Shown: piece after piece, positions 17,137-25,203 of the stretch | How the letters are laid out: every line of letters starts with the position of its first letter | Position numbering within the stretch: the stretch's first letter is position 1 | Assembly (NCBI GenBank): GCA_021208885.1 | Contig: JAJOJF010000012.1 | Coordinates: forward strand, 1-64,000 | DNA from: Burkholderiaceae bacterium | Lineage (GTDB): Bacteria > Pseudomonadota > Gammaproteobacteria > Burkholderiales > Burkholderiaceae_B | DNA length: 64,000 nt | Direction: 5' to 3' | The notes under the pieces: model-generated | What the model was told of the DNA's origin: nothing | What the model saw: only the letters and a program-made list of their open reading frames with translations | Database searches by the model: none | Translations under genes and position numbers: made by a program

Positions 17137-17787
17137 CTAGATTGTCTGTTCTTGAACATTGCCACGATCAATAAGGAATATCTTGTGGACAAGGTGTTTG
17201 GAGTGCTGCAAGTCAGATTCTGAAAAAATAACCGACATTCCTTCACTTTTTAGCTGGCTGATCACCTCGGCCAAACGTTGTGCAAGCGCGGGGGCAACGC
17301 CTTCAAACGGCTCATCCAATAGCAACAGGCGCTTGCCGACCATGAGGGATCGACCGAGCGCTACAAGCTTTTGCTGGCCGCCCGATAGCTGTAAGCCACG
17401 ACGTGGCGCAAACTCTTTCAGTTCGGGAATGATGTTGTAAACATATTCAAGCCTCTGCTGCGCCGGAATTTCTTGATTCGCCCAAGCAGGTACAAGAATA
17501 TTTTCCTCAACGGTCAGATCAGGAATCAATCGCCGGTCTTCGGGCATATAGCCAATGCCAAGACGGTTGCGGTGATTCACCGGCGTGGCAATCAGATCGG
17601 TGCCATCAAAATCGATTCGGCCAGACTTGGGCTTTAACAAACCCATGATGCTTTTAAGCAGAGTCGTTTTGCCAGCGCCGTTACGACCAACAAGGCCTAC
17701 CATGGCACCCGTGCCCAGATCGATCGAGACTTCGCGAAGAATGTCGACTGCGCCGATTGAAACGTTAATGTTGTCTACCTTCAACAT
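17137..17787 (-). CDS. livF: Branched-chain amino acid-type ABC transporter ATP-binding protein LivF
   Basis: 216 residues. Walker A GRNGAGKT, the signature LSGGQQ and Walker B LLLLDEPFEG are intact, as is the LivF-type YMPEDRRLIPDLTVEENI. It ends LIDRGNVQEQTI, roughly 15-20 residues shorter than most LivF proteins, so the usual C-terminal tail is missing. AAGGAG precedes the ATG at 17787, one base after the livG stop. It should be one of the two ATPases of the importer encoded at 17137-21773. Substrate is not necessarily an amino acid; Liv-type systems also take up aromatic and cyclic acids. Confidence 0.9.
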   Translation of the reverse strand: MLKVDNINVSIGAVDILREVSIDLGTGAMVGLVGRNGAGKTTLLKSIMGLLKPKSGRIDFDGTDLIATPVNHRNRLGIGYMPEDRRLIPDLTVEENILVPAWANQEIPAQQRLEYVYNIIPELKEFAPRRGLQLSGGQQKLVALGRSLMVGKRLLLLDEPFEGVAPALAQRLAEVISQLKSEGMSVIFSESDLQHSKHLVHKIFLIDRGNVQEQTI

Positions 17788-17788
17788 A

Positions 17789-18589
17789 TCAATGAGCTCC
17801 TTGCAGCATCTTGGCTTGGGTCTCGCCTACGATGAATTCAATGACCTTGGGATCGCGAAGTGCAATTTCAGGAGGTTCATCTGCAATAATTTCACCGGCA
17901 TAAAAAGCCAGGACCCGATCGGCGTGTTTGCTTACGATTTCCATATCGTGCTCCACAAACAAAACGGTCGTGCTTCCATCCTTGACTGCATTCATTACCA
18001 TGGCCATGATGTCAAACTTCTCTTCAGCGGATACGCCACTGGTTGGCTCGTCTAGCAGGAGAATTTTGGGCCGCACCGCCATGGCCATTGCAATATCAAG
18101 CAACTTGCGAACACCGCCGGGTAGTACCCGGGCAGTTTTATCTCGATAGGCGGTAAGGTTAAATCGCTCAAGTGCTTCTTCAGCCAAAGCCTTAACTGTC
18201 TTGTTGTAGGACGGGATGGCTTTGTCTAGTTTGGTAAAGAGACTTCCGTGGCTTTCAATAAGCGAAACAACGCTGTAACTGACCTCAAGGTTTTCGAGGG
18301 CGGTCATCGAGTTATACAGTTGCGGAATTTGAAATGATCGACATATTCCCAAACGGGTAATATCCCTGGGCTGCAAATCGGTGATGTCTTTTCCGTCAAA
18401 TATCACGCGACCTGTATCTGGCTTCAGGTAACCTGTGATCATGTTGACAAACGTGGTTTTTCCGGCCCCATTCGTACCGATCAAACCCAATACTGATCCT
18501 TGCTCGACTTCAACATTGATGTTTTTTGCAGCGGTAACTGCTCCAAACGACTTGTTCAGCGAATCGGCGTGTAGGATTACCTTGCTCAT
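17789..18589 (-). CDS. livG: Branched-chain amino acid-type ABC transporter ATP-binding protein LivG
   Basis: 266 residues. Walker A is GTNGAGKTTFVNM, followed by LGICRSFQIPQLYNSMTALENL as in LivG. Walker B is ILLLDEPTSGVSAEEK. The ABC signature region reads VLPGGVRKLLDIAMA, where the usual LSGGQ is replaced by LPGGV, a change tolerated in many LivG proteins. It overlaps the livM stop by an ATGA junction at 18586-18589. Confidence 0.92.
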   Translation of the reverse strand: MSKVILHADSLNKSFGAVTAAKNINVEVEQGSVLGLIGTNGAGKTTFVNMITGYLKPDTGRVIFDGKDITDLQPRDITRLGICRSFQIPQLYNSMTALENLEVSYSVVSLIESHGSLFTKLDKAIPSYNKTVKALAEEALERFNLTAYRDKTARVLPGGVRKLLDIAMAMAVRPKILLLDEPTSGVSAEEKFDIMAMVMNAVKDGSTTVLFVEHDMEIVSKHADRVLAFYAGEIIADEPPEIALRDPKVIEFIVGETQAKMLQGAH

Positions 18590-19526
18590 GCTTTCTCCTT
18601 GCGGAACTTTTCACGTAGCGACCACAAGCCATTTGGCAACAATAGGATCACAAAAATCAACGACAATCCGATCACCATCTGCCATGTGTTTGGCGAATAA
18701 GAGAACGCAATGGTGTGAATGATGCCAAATACGAGTGCTCCGATGAACGGTGCCACAACGCTACCGATGCCACCAAGAATTGTGATGAAAATCAACTCGC
18801 CTGAAGTCGTCCAGAATGACATGGTCGGATCGATATGGCCGACAGCCGATGCTGCTATTGCTCCACGAAGCCGGAAGTAACGCCAGCGATCACGTAGATC
18901 AGATGGATGGTGCGTTTGGCCGATGCGCCCATGTACTCAGCCCGAATTTCGTTGTCCCGAATGGCGGTGAGCAGCAGTCCACGTGGGCCCTTGAGCAACC
19001 CATTTACAAAAGACGTGCTAATCAGAATCATCACGAAGGCCATGCCGAGAATGGCTGCTCTGGTCATGTCTGAATCTGGCAGCCAGCCAAAAATCGTTAC
19101 GGCTGGGACGTTAAAGCCGTCAGTCGATCCGAGCGCTTCGGTTTTGGCGAGCAAGCCATACAAGATCATCGAAAATGCGAGTGACAGTAGGCCAAAGAAA
19201 ATGCCTCGGTAGCGCGCCACTAAAAATCCGAGTAGGTATGCCATTAAACCGCCAGTAATTCCGCTAGCGAGGATCAGCACCGTCATTTCGGTCAAATCGA
19301 GTTTCAGTGCTAAAAGACCTGTAGTGTAAGCACCGGTGCAGAAAAAAAGCGCTTGCCCGAATGAAACCAGGCCAGCTCTTAGGAATAGCATCAGCCCAAG
19401 CACTACCAGACCATTGGCCGACACAATGGTCAACATGAACAGAGCCCACTGAGGGATGAAGGGTGAGGCAACGAGTATCAAAATTAATACCAGTGCCAAA
19501 CGCTGTATTGTTTTGTCGAAACTCAT
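18586..19526 (-). pseudogene. livM: livM, ABC transporter permease, broken by a single-base frameshift
   Basis: The ATG at 19526 overlaps the livH stop and opens a LivM-type permease, MSFDKTIQRLALVL and so on, that ends at a stop at 18855 after AGVTSGFVEQ. The remaining LivM residues (GHIDPTMSFWTTSGE to the C-terminal LREKFRKEKA) continue in another frame down to 18586. Adding one base near 18863-18870 restores GFRGAIAASAVGHIDP and a protein of about 313 residues, the normal LivM length. All flanking liv genes are intact with coupled junctions, so the lesion is either recent, a sequencing or assembly error, or a recoding site. Without correction the importer would lack one permease. Confidence 0.85.
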
Positions 19527-20422
19527 ATTTTTCTTGCCTCAGCCAAACTGAACAAACCACGTGGACGAAACGCGAGAACCAACGCCATCACGCTGAAGAT
19601 GACAAACAATTCCAGCTGCGGTATGTAGTGGACGCAAAATGATCTAACCAGTCCCATGATGATCGCTGCTAAAGCCACGCCAGGCAGACTACCTAAACCG
19701 CCAGTCACAACAACGGCAAACGACAACACAATAACTTCGACACCTATGCCAGGTACGACCGAGATGGTGGGAGCAGTAAAGGCTCCAGCAATGCCGGCAA
19801 GGGCACAACCTGCACCAAAGGTGAGAACGAATATCTTGCTCACATCAATGCCCATCGCAGCACTCACTTCACGATCGTGAATCACGCTGACGAGAAGGCG
19901 GCCGAAATGCGTTTTCTTCAGGAAAAGCATCAGCGAAGTGCCCACCAGAACTGCCAATCCGAGCATCAACAAGTAATAGTTCGGGTAACTCATGCCCGCT
20001 AGTTCGAAATTACCTAAATAGGCAAATGGCTCGATGATGAAATAGGGATCGACGCCCCAAATCAATTTCAGAAGATCCTCCATCACCAGAAAAACGGCGT
20101 AGGTCAACAGCAAGATGACCACTTCATCTTTTTCGTACTGGTAACGTAGAAGAACTCTTTCAACCAAGGGGCCAACAGTGAAACCAGCAACGACTGCAGC
20201 GACAAACAAAGCCAAGTAAGAAAGTGCAGGAGGGTAGTCGTTGGCAGTCCAGGCGCCAACAACGCTGGCAGCTACATAAGCGCCTAGCGCGTAAAAACTC
20301 CCGTGAGCCACGTTCACGATTTTCATGACGCCGTAAATTAGTGTCAAACCCACGGCGGCTAGGAATAGCCAAGATGAGTAATTGATGCCGTCAACAAGCA
20401 CCAGCAAGAATTTATCAAACAT
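19523..20422 (-). CDS. livH: Branched-chain amino acid-type ABC transporter permease LivH
   Basis: 299 residues with about eight membrane segments. The LivH pattern LTLIYGVMKIVNVAHGSFYALGAY is at residues 27-50 and the cytoplasmic coupling loop has SVIHDREVSAAMGIDVSKIF. The C terminus FRPRGLFSLAEARKI is typical. It lies 79 bases downstream of the binding-protein gene, separated by a strong hairpin, and overlaps livM by four bases. Confidence 0.93.
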   Translation of the reverse strand: MFDKFLLVLVDGINYSSWLFLAAVGLTLIYGVMKIVNVAHGSFYALGAYVAASVVGAWTANDYPPALSYLALFVAAVVAGFTVGPLVERVLLRYQYEKDEVVILLLTYAVFLVMEDLLKLIWGVDPYFIIEPFAYLGNFELAGMSYPNYYLLMLGLAVLVGTSLMLFLKKTHFGRLLVSVIHDREVSAAMGIDVSKIFVLTFGAGCALAGIAGAFTAPTISVVPGIGVEVIVLSFAVVVTGGLGSLPGVALAAIIMGLVRSFCVHYIPQLELFVIFSVMALVLAFRPRGLFSLAEARKI

Positions 20423-20432
20423 TTTTATATTG

Positions 20433-20463
20433 CGCGGGAGTACGGATATAACGTACTCCCGCG
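20433..20463. terminator. Strong hairpin between binding-protein gene and livH
   Basis: CGCGGGAGTACG (20433-20444) and CGTACTCCCGCG (20452-20463) form a perfect 12-bp stem with a 7-base loop. No T run follows, so it is more likely a stabilising or processing hairpin protecting the binding-protein mRNA than a full terminator. This is the usual arrangement for making more binding protein than permease. Confidence 0.7.
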
Positions 20464-20501
20464 ACTTCCTCTTTAGAGGTCCATCGGAAGGTGTGTATGA
20501 A

Positions 20502-21773
20502 TTACTTCATCCCACCGGCAATCCAGTCAGCACTCTTGACACCGTCGGGTGGCATGACTTTTTCTGCAGGAAAGCGAAGGATATCGACAATTGTCATCTC
20601 GCCGTTAACAAGTTTTGTACGGCCGTAGGCGGTTTCAGAAACAGCCTGGTGACCGTTGCTCAATGCAAACTTGTGAACTCCACCTGGGCCTTCGTATTCC
20701 ATGCCGCGAATTGCAGCTGCAAGTTCATCGGAGCTAGGTTTCTTTCCACCGTTAGCAGCCATTGCCTTTTCATAGCCTAACTTGGCAGCCATGATGGAAT
20801 TAGCCATTTGATAAGCCGTGTAGTTTGGCGCAACGTTATAACGGTCGATAAACTTCTCACGGAACCAGCGGTTGATAGGTGTATCTGGAGCCAACACACC
20901 ATAAGGACCGCGTGCACCGATGATGGTGCCATCCGGGATGCGGTCCTTCAGTCGGAACATTGCAGTTTCACCAGCAGCCAAAACGACCTCACTGTTGTTG
21001 TATAGGCCGCGGGGTGCTGATTGCAAGATAAATGCCTCGAGGTCCCCACCCCAGAAACTGGTGTGCACGACGTCTGATTTGCTGCCCATCAGTGCCGAAA
21101 TTTCAGCGCTGTATTGGCCAGCAAACAGCTTGGGCATTTGCGATGTCGTTACTTCGATTCCTGGATAGAGTTGCTTCATCGCGCCGCTGAAGTCATTCCA
21201 TGAGTCTTGACCCCAAGCATAGTTTTGGTTGATGCCGCCAAAGTTTTTGACGTTGGGATTGGTTGCTTTCAGATAGAGAGCAGCCCCGACGCTATCGGCT
21301 GTGGCATGGTTGACAGCACGGAAAACGTAGTCCTTCTTGCCTTCTTCAAAGATTCTCGGTGTGCCGCAGTCAAACAAGAACGTGACCGTTTTGAGTTCTT
21401 CAGCGACCGGAGCGATCGCCAAGCAGTTTCCGGATGAGATATAACCAACGATTAGGTCGACTTTGTCGCGCTGCACCAAGTTGCGATACTCGGTCACCAC
21501 GCTAGTGCTGCTGCCAGCTTCGTCGATCAGGGTCATTTTGATCGGAAGCCCGCCAAAGCCCTTTTCATTGTATGGTGCCGGCGCTGTTCCTGCATTGAAC
21601 TCTTGAATCAAGAGTTCTGCTGCATTGCGGGCAGGAACGCCAAAGGGTGAGGCTGCGGGCCCAGACAAGAACGTAACGACGCCGAGATTGACCTCGTTTG
21701 CGTTTTGAGCTTGTGCCGTACCAACTGCAAGGCCGGCCATAATGCTCGCTAATAACAATTTTTTAGATTTCAT
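20502..21773 (-). CDS. Liv-type ABC transporter periplasmic substrate-binding protein
   Basis: 423 residues from the ATG at 21773, which has GAGGAG upstream and begins a signal peptide (MKSKKLLLASIMAGLAVG, cleavage near AQA). The mature protein is a type 1 periplasmic binding protein: VNLGVVTFLSGPAASPFG at the start, NAAELLIQEFNAG, LIDEAGSSTSVVTEYRNLV and IVGYISSGNCLAIAPVAEE. The region containing FGGINQNYAWGQDSW is the usual ligand-domain motif. It is the first gene of the liv operon and sits 84 bases after a sigma-54-type promoter. Proteins of this type bind amino acids, aromatic acids or other carboxylates. Confidence 0.92.
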   Translation of the reverse strand: MKSKKLLLASIMAGLAVGTAQAQNANEVNLGVVTFLSGPAASPFGVPARNAAELLIQEFNAGTAPAPYNEKGFGGLPIKMTLIDEAGSSTSVVTEYRNLVQRDKVDLIVGYISSGNCLAIAPVAEELKTVTFLFDCGTPRIFEEGKKDYVFRAVNHATADSVGAALYLKATNPNVKNFGGINQNYAWGQDSWNDFSGAMKQLYPGIEVTTSQMPKLFAGQYSAEISALMGSKSDVVHTSFWGGDLEAFILQSAPRGLYNNSEVVLAAGETAMFRLKDRIPDGTIIGARGPYGVLAPDTPINRWFREKFIDRYNVAPNYTAYQMANSIMAAKLGYEKAMAANGGKKPSSDELAAAIRGMEYEGPGGVHKFALSNGHQAVSETAYGRTKLVNGEMTIVDILRFPAEKVMPPDGVKSADWIAGGMK

Positions 21774-21856
21774 ATCTAAAGTCTCCTCAGAAAACCAGAT
21801 GAACTGAAGTGGGTTTGCCAATCGTTTGGTCTTATTGTTTTTGCTTAATCAACACA

Positions 21857-21872
21857 AGCAAAACTCATGCCA
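21857..21872 (-). promoter_or_regulatory. Sigma-54 (-24/-12) promoter of the liv operon
   Basis: On the minus strand 21872 to 21857 reads TGGCATGAGTTTTGCT, with exactly 10 bases between GG and GC. It ends 84 bases before the binding-protein ATG at 21773 and points toward it. Both the -24 element and the bases after -12 (TTGCTTGTGT) are shared with the promoter at 12822-12837, which suggests one activator serves both. Upstream, AGTGTCT (21903-21909) and AGACACT (21935-21941) form a widely spaced inverted pair that might be an activator site; that part is weak. Confidence 0.75.
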
Positions 21873-22023
21873 GTCTGTGCGCCCCGGAAATACGTGCTGC
21901 CAAGTGTCTCACTCGTGTAATGTGTTTGCTGTGAAGACACTCGCGACATGTTGCCGAGCGGCGAGGACACCTGCTATCAGCACATACCCTAGTGTTGCTG
22001 CTTTGTGAAACCGAGGCGAGTTT

Positions 22024-22479
22024 TCAGTCCAAGCGCTGTGCGCGACGAGCCAGTGCCATTTTGTGCCGGCGCATTTCGTCTGGCGTAGTTGGCACAAATT
22101 CGGGGACTGCAACTGGCTTGCGGTCTTCGTCGACTGCCACCATGGTGAAAAAGCAGCTGTTTACATGGCGCGTGGCCTGGGTACGAATGTTCTCGGCTAG
22201 CACCTTGATTCCGACTTCCATCGATGTCTTGCCTGTCATGTTAATGCTGGCTAGAAATGTCACGAGTTCGCCTACATGGATCGGTTCACGAAAAGTGACG
22301 TTTTCTACGTTCAATGTAACAACGTAACGGGCTGCATATCGGCTCGCGCATGCGTAAGCAACCTCATCTAGCAACTTTAGGATTGTGCCTCCGTGCACAT
22401 TCCCGGAAAAGTTTGCAGTGTCCGGTGTCATGAGAACCGTCATGCTGAGCTGGTGGTTTGGTAGTTTCATTTCGGCCAT
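22024..22479 (-). CDS. Acyl-CoA thioesterase, hotdog fold
   Basis: About 151 residues from the ATG at 22479; a GTG at 22533 in the same frame is also possible and no start has a strong ribosome site. TANFSGNVHGGTILKLLDEVAYACASRYA is the conserved helix and turn of hotdog acyl-CoA thioesterases, followed by TLNVENVTFREPIHVGELVTFLASI. Family members of this type (YciA/BACH-like) hydrolyse acyl-CoAs and release CoA. It is a single gene upstream of and divergent from the IclR gene, close to two operons of CoA metabolism, where it may relieve CoA trapping. Confidence 0.88.
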   Translation of the reverse strand: MAEMKLPNHQLSMTVLMTPDTANFSGNVHGGTILKLLDEVAYACASRYAARYVVTLNVENVTFREPIHVGELVTFLASINMTGKTSMEVGIKVLAENIRTQATRHVNSCFFTMVAVDEDRKPVAVPEFVPTTPDEMRRHKMALARRAQRLD

Positions 22480-22817
22480 CGGGAGTAGGGTTTTTGATTC
22501 GCTTGTGTGGCATTGTTTGCGCACTGTGTTCACTCAACGAGATTAGTTTGACGAGTGATTGAAGATCGCGCAAGGGCCAAAGGACAGGACTAAGGGACTG
22601 CAGAAGGTCGCGGTGGATCAAGAATCACAAGGTCCGAAAGGCAAGCCGATTTTTCAGTGGTGTTGACTCGTAGCAAAGGTTCTCAAAGCATTTGGCAATA
22701 TCGCTGTTCCCCCGTATTCCTGACATGGCGAGAATGTTTTCACGTGACATTAAACGTGCTCTCTGATAGCTTGTCTCGTATATCAATATAGATATTTCAT
22801 ACAATGAGACAATTCTC
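22480..22817. other. Intergenic region between thioesterase and IclR genes
   Basis: No convincing gene is present in these 338 bases. It must contain the divergent promoters of both genes. The right end carries two small inverted repeats, listed separately. Short frames here overlap other frames and show no family resemblance. Confidence 0.5.
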
Positions 22818-22819
22818 AT
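22780..22819. promoter_or_regulatory. Two dyads at the IclR start, possible autoregulatory operator
   Basis: ATATC (22780-22784) and GATAT (22791-22795) flank a 6-base spacer, and ATGAGA (22804-22809) with TCTCAT (22814-22819) is a perfect 6-bp dyad that covers the proposed ATG. IclR regulators often bind short palindromes in their own promoter. If translation starts at the next ATG (22842), both dyads lie in the leader. Confidence 0.4.
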
Positions 22820-23651
22820 GATTAACACGCCGGATAGGGAAATGGTGTCAGCGGTGTCAACCACCCAAAGTCTCGACAGAGCAATGGTGCTGTTGGAGAT
22901 CGTGGCGATGCACGCAAGTGCTGGTGTGTCTTTGGGTACGGCTGCGCAGCAAGCTGGCTTGGCCAAGCCAACTGCGCATCGTCTTCTGACTAGCATGCGA
23001 AATGCCGGTTTGGTTGATTACATAGCTGATGAACGTCTTTTTTACCCGGCTTACAAACTGTTTCAGCTTGGTCATATGGCTGGGAGTCGGTTCGGATTGG
23101 TTCAGTTGGCGAGGCCAATATTGAGGCAATTAGCTGAAGTCACCGAAGACACGGTGTATCTAACTTTGCGCAGCGGGGATAGTTTGCGATGTGTGGCTCG
23201 AGAAGAGGGTGCATATCCCATCAAAATTCTTACACTTGCCGAAGGTGATATTCGACCACTCGGGTTGGGATCAAATGGAATAGCTTGGCTGGCTGGACAA
23301 ACCAAGTCGGAATTCGAAAGGTTGCTGCAGGCCAACCATGCTGCGCTTTCCGTGTTTCCAGCTTTCTCCGAACGTAAGCTCAAGGGTTATGTCAACACTG
23401 CGCGAAGGCTTGGGTATGCCTTCAGTCGCGGGCTAATGATGCCCGAAATGTCGGCAATTGCTATGTGTGTTTGTGATCCTGCGGGACGTCCAGTGGCGAC
23501 AGTTTCTGTAGCGGCATTGACCTCACGTTTTGATGACTTACGGCTCGGATATGTCAGAAAAGAACTTGGGCGTCATGTAAGAATGATTGAGTCACTTGAG
23601 TTTGACATGAGTGCTGCTGCAATACCTGCGGTGTCTTCGAGGGTTGGGTGA
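22818..23651 (+). CDS. IclR family transcriptional regulator
   Basis: 277 residues. The N-terminal winged helix has AMVLLEIVAMHASAGVSLGTAAQQAGLAKPTAHRLLTSM, and the C-terminal IclR effector domain starts around residue 90, with DTVYLTLRSGDSLRCVAREEG and ARRLGYAFSRGLMMPEMSAIAMCV. The stop at 23651 is one base before the ligase ATG, so it leads an operon with ligase, thiolase and a Bug binding protein, and probably regulates it in response to a pathway acid or CoA ester. The ATG at 22842 is an alternative start. Confidence 0.92.
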   Translation: MINTPDREMVSAVSTTQSLDRAMVLLEIVAMHASAGVSLGTAAQQAGLAKPTAHRLLTSMRNAGLVDYIADERLFYPAYKLFQLGHMAGSRFGLVQLARPILRQLAEVTEDTVYLTLRSGDSLRCVAREEGAYPIKILTLAEGDIRPLGLGSNGIAWLAGQTKSEFERLLQANHAALSVFPAFSERKLKGYVNTARRLGYAFSRGLMMPEMSAIAMCVCDPAGRPVATVSVAALTSRFDDLRLGYVRKELGRHVRMIESLEFDMSAAAIPAVSSRVG

Positions 23652-23652
23652 C

Positions 23653-25203
23653 ATGAATCTGTCTATCCACGCAAAACAAGCGGCTGCGTTGTTTGGTGAC
23701 AGGGTCGCGATTGAGCAAGGCGATCTACGCTGGACATACGAAGAGTTTGATCGAATTGTCGATCGTCTTGCCTCAGGCTTGGTGCAGAGATATGCGCCGC
23801 TATCGCGTGTTGGCGTGATGATGTCTAACCGAGTAGAGGCCGTGTTTCTTCAGTTTGCGCTTGAGCGTGCAAGATTGATACGTGTACCCGTTAATGCTCG
23901 ATACACCGGACATGACCTGGCGCTGTTGATGCGTGACTGTCATGCATCTGCAGTGTTCTTTGATGAGGTTTGTAAGCCTGAAGTGCTGCGGGCACAGTTG
24001 CCAGCAGCGGTTGAACAGGTTTGTGTCGATGGTAGCGATGATTCAAGACTGTTTGAAGCGCTCATGTCTCATTCTGTTGTCCCTGAAATGCTGCATTTGG
24101 CATCTCTGGACGATCTGGCAACCATCAATTACACCTCGGGCACTACTGGCAAACCGAAAGGCGTGATGTTGAGTCACCGCAACTGGGTTGCGGTGTATCG
24201 AAACATGTTGATCGATCGAGATTTCCGAGAGGATGATGTGGTTGCGGTTGTGGGACCACTGACACATTCAGCCGGTGCATACCTTGCGCCTTGGTTCTGG
24301 CGCGGCGCAAAAAGTATCATTGTCACGCCACCAACGCCAGAGCGACTTCTGGATTTGATTGAGCAAGAGCGGGTAACTGCATTTACGTGTGTGCCAACTT
24401 TTTTAACTCGGCTTGTCAATCAGCCATCAGTCTTCGATCGTGACTTGAGCTCCATTCGGTTGATTGGCTACGGTGCAGAGCCCATACCGTTAAACACCTT
24501 GCAAAAGGCTTGGCGGCTTTTTGGTCCAGTCCTTTGGCAAAACTATGGGCAGACAGAGGCAATGATGACGTGTCTGCATTTGCCGCCCGAGGACCATTTG
24601 CATATTGAGGCTGGGCAAACAATAGGATTTCGGCATGGCTATATTGGTAGGCCTTACACGTTTGTTGAGGCGGTGCTGAGGGATTCGGACGGAAATCCAG
24701 TGCCTGATGGTGAGGTTGGCGAATTGACTTTGCGTGCCGATCACATCATGCAGGGCTATTGGAACCGTCCGGATTTGACTCGAGAGGCTACCCGGGACGG
24801 TTGGCTTTGGACTGGTGATCTTGCTATTAGAGAGTCAGCACGTTTGTTTCGCCTAGTAGGCCGTCGAAAGGATATGTTGATTTGCGGTGGCTTCAACATC
24901 TATCCAGCTGAGCTTGAATCTTTACTGACCGGGATTGAGGGGGTTAGCGAAGCGGCTGTGATCGCACGTGACGATGCCGACTGGGGTGAAATAGCAGTGG
25001 CTTTTGTGGCCACTTCAATCAACTCGCCATTGACGATCGAAGATTTGATTGCAGCGGTGCGGCCAATGGCGGGTATAAAAACGCCTAAAGCATGGCATCT
25101 GCTAGATGAGTTGCCTAAGAATGCCAACGGCAAGCTCGACAAAAATGCGCTTCGTTTGTTAGACCGGCAACTAATGTCTCGTCAGAGTAGGGAAGAGAAA
25201 TGA
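23653..25203 (+). CDS. AMP-forming acyl-CoA synthetase
   Basis: 516 residues. The P-loop is INYTSGTTGKPKGVMLSH, followed by the YGQTEAMM block, WLWTGDLAIRE, LVGRRKDMLICGGFNIYPAELE and the C-terminal catalytic lysine in LPKNANGKLDKNAL. The ATG at 23653 follows the IclR stop closely, and the end overlaps the thiolase start by four bases. It activates a carboxylic acid to its CoA thioester. Substrate is unknown; the coupled thiolase suggests an acid that enters beta-oxidation. Confidence 0.9.
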   Translation: MNLSIHAKQAAALFGDRVAIEQGDLRWTYEEFDRIVDRLASGLVQRYAPLSRVGVMMSNRVEAVFLQFALERARLIRVPVNARYTGHDLALLMRDCHASAVFFDEVCKPEVLRAQLPAAVEQVCVDGSDDSRLFEALMSHSVVPEMLHLASLDDLATINYTSGTTGKPKGVMLSHRNWVAVYRNMLIDRDFREDDVVAVVGPLTHSAGAYLAPWFWRGAKSIIVTPPTPERLLDLIEQERVTAFTCVPTFLTRLVNQPSVFDRDLSSIRLIGYGAEPIPLNTLQKAWRLFGPVLWQNYGQTEAMMTCLHLPPEDHLHIEAGQTIGFRHGYIGRPYTFVEAVLRDSDGNPVPDGEVGELTLRADHIMQGYWNRPDLTREATRDGWLWTGDLAIRESARLFRLVGRRKDMLICGGFNIYPAELESLLTGIEGVSEAAVIARDDADWGEIAVAFVATSINSPLTIEDLIAAVRPMAGIKTPKAWHLLDELPKNANGKLDKNALRLLDRQLMSRQSREEK

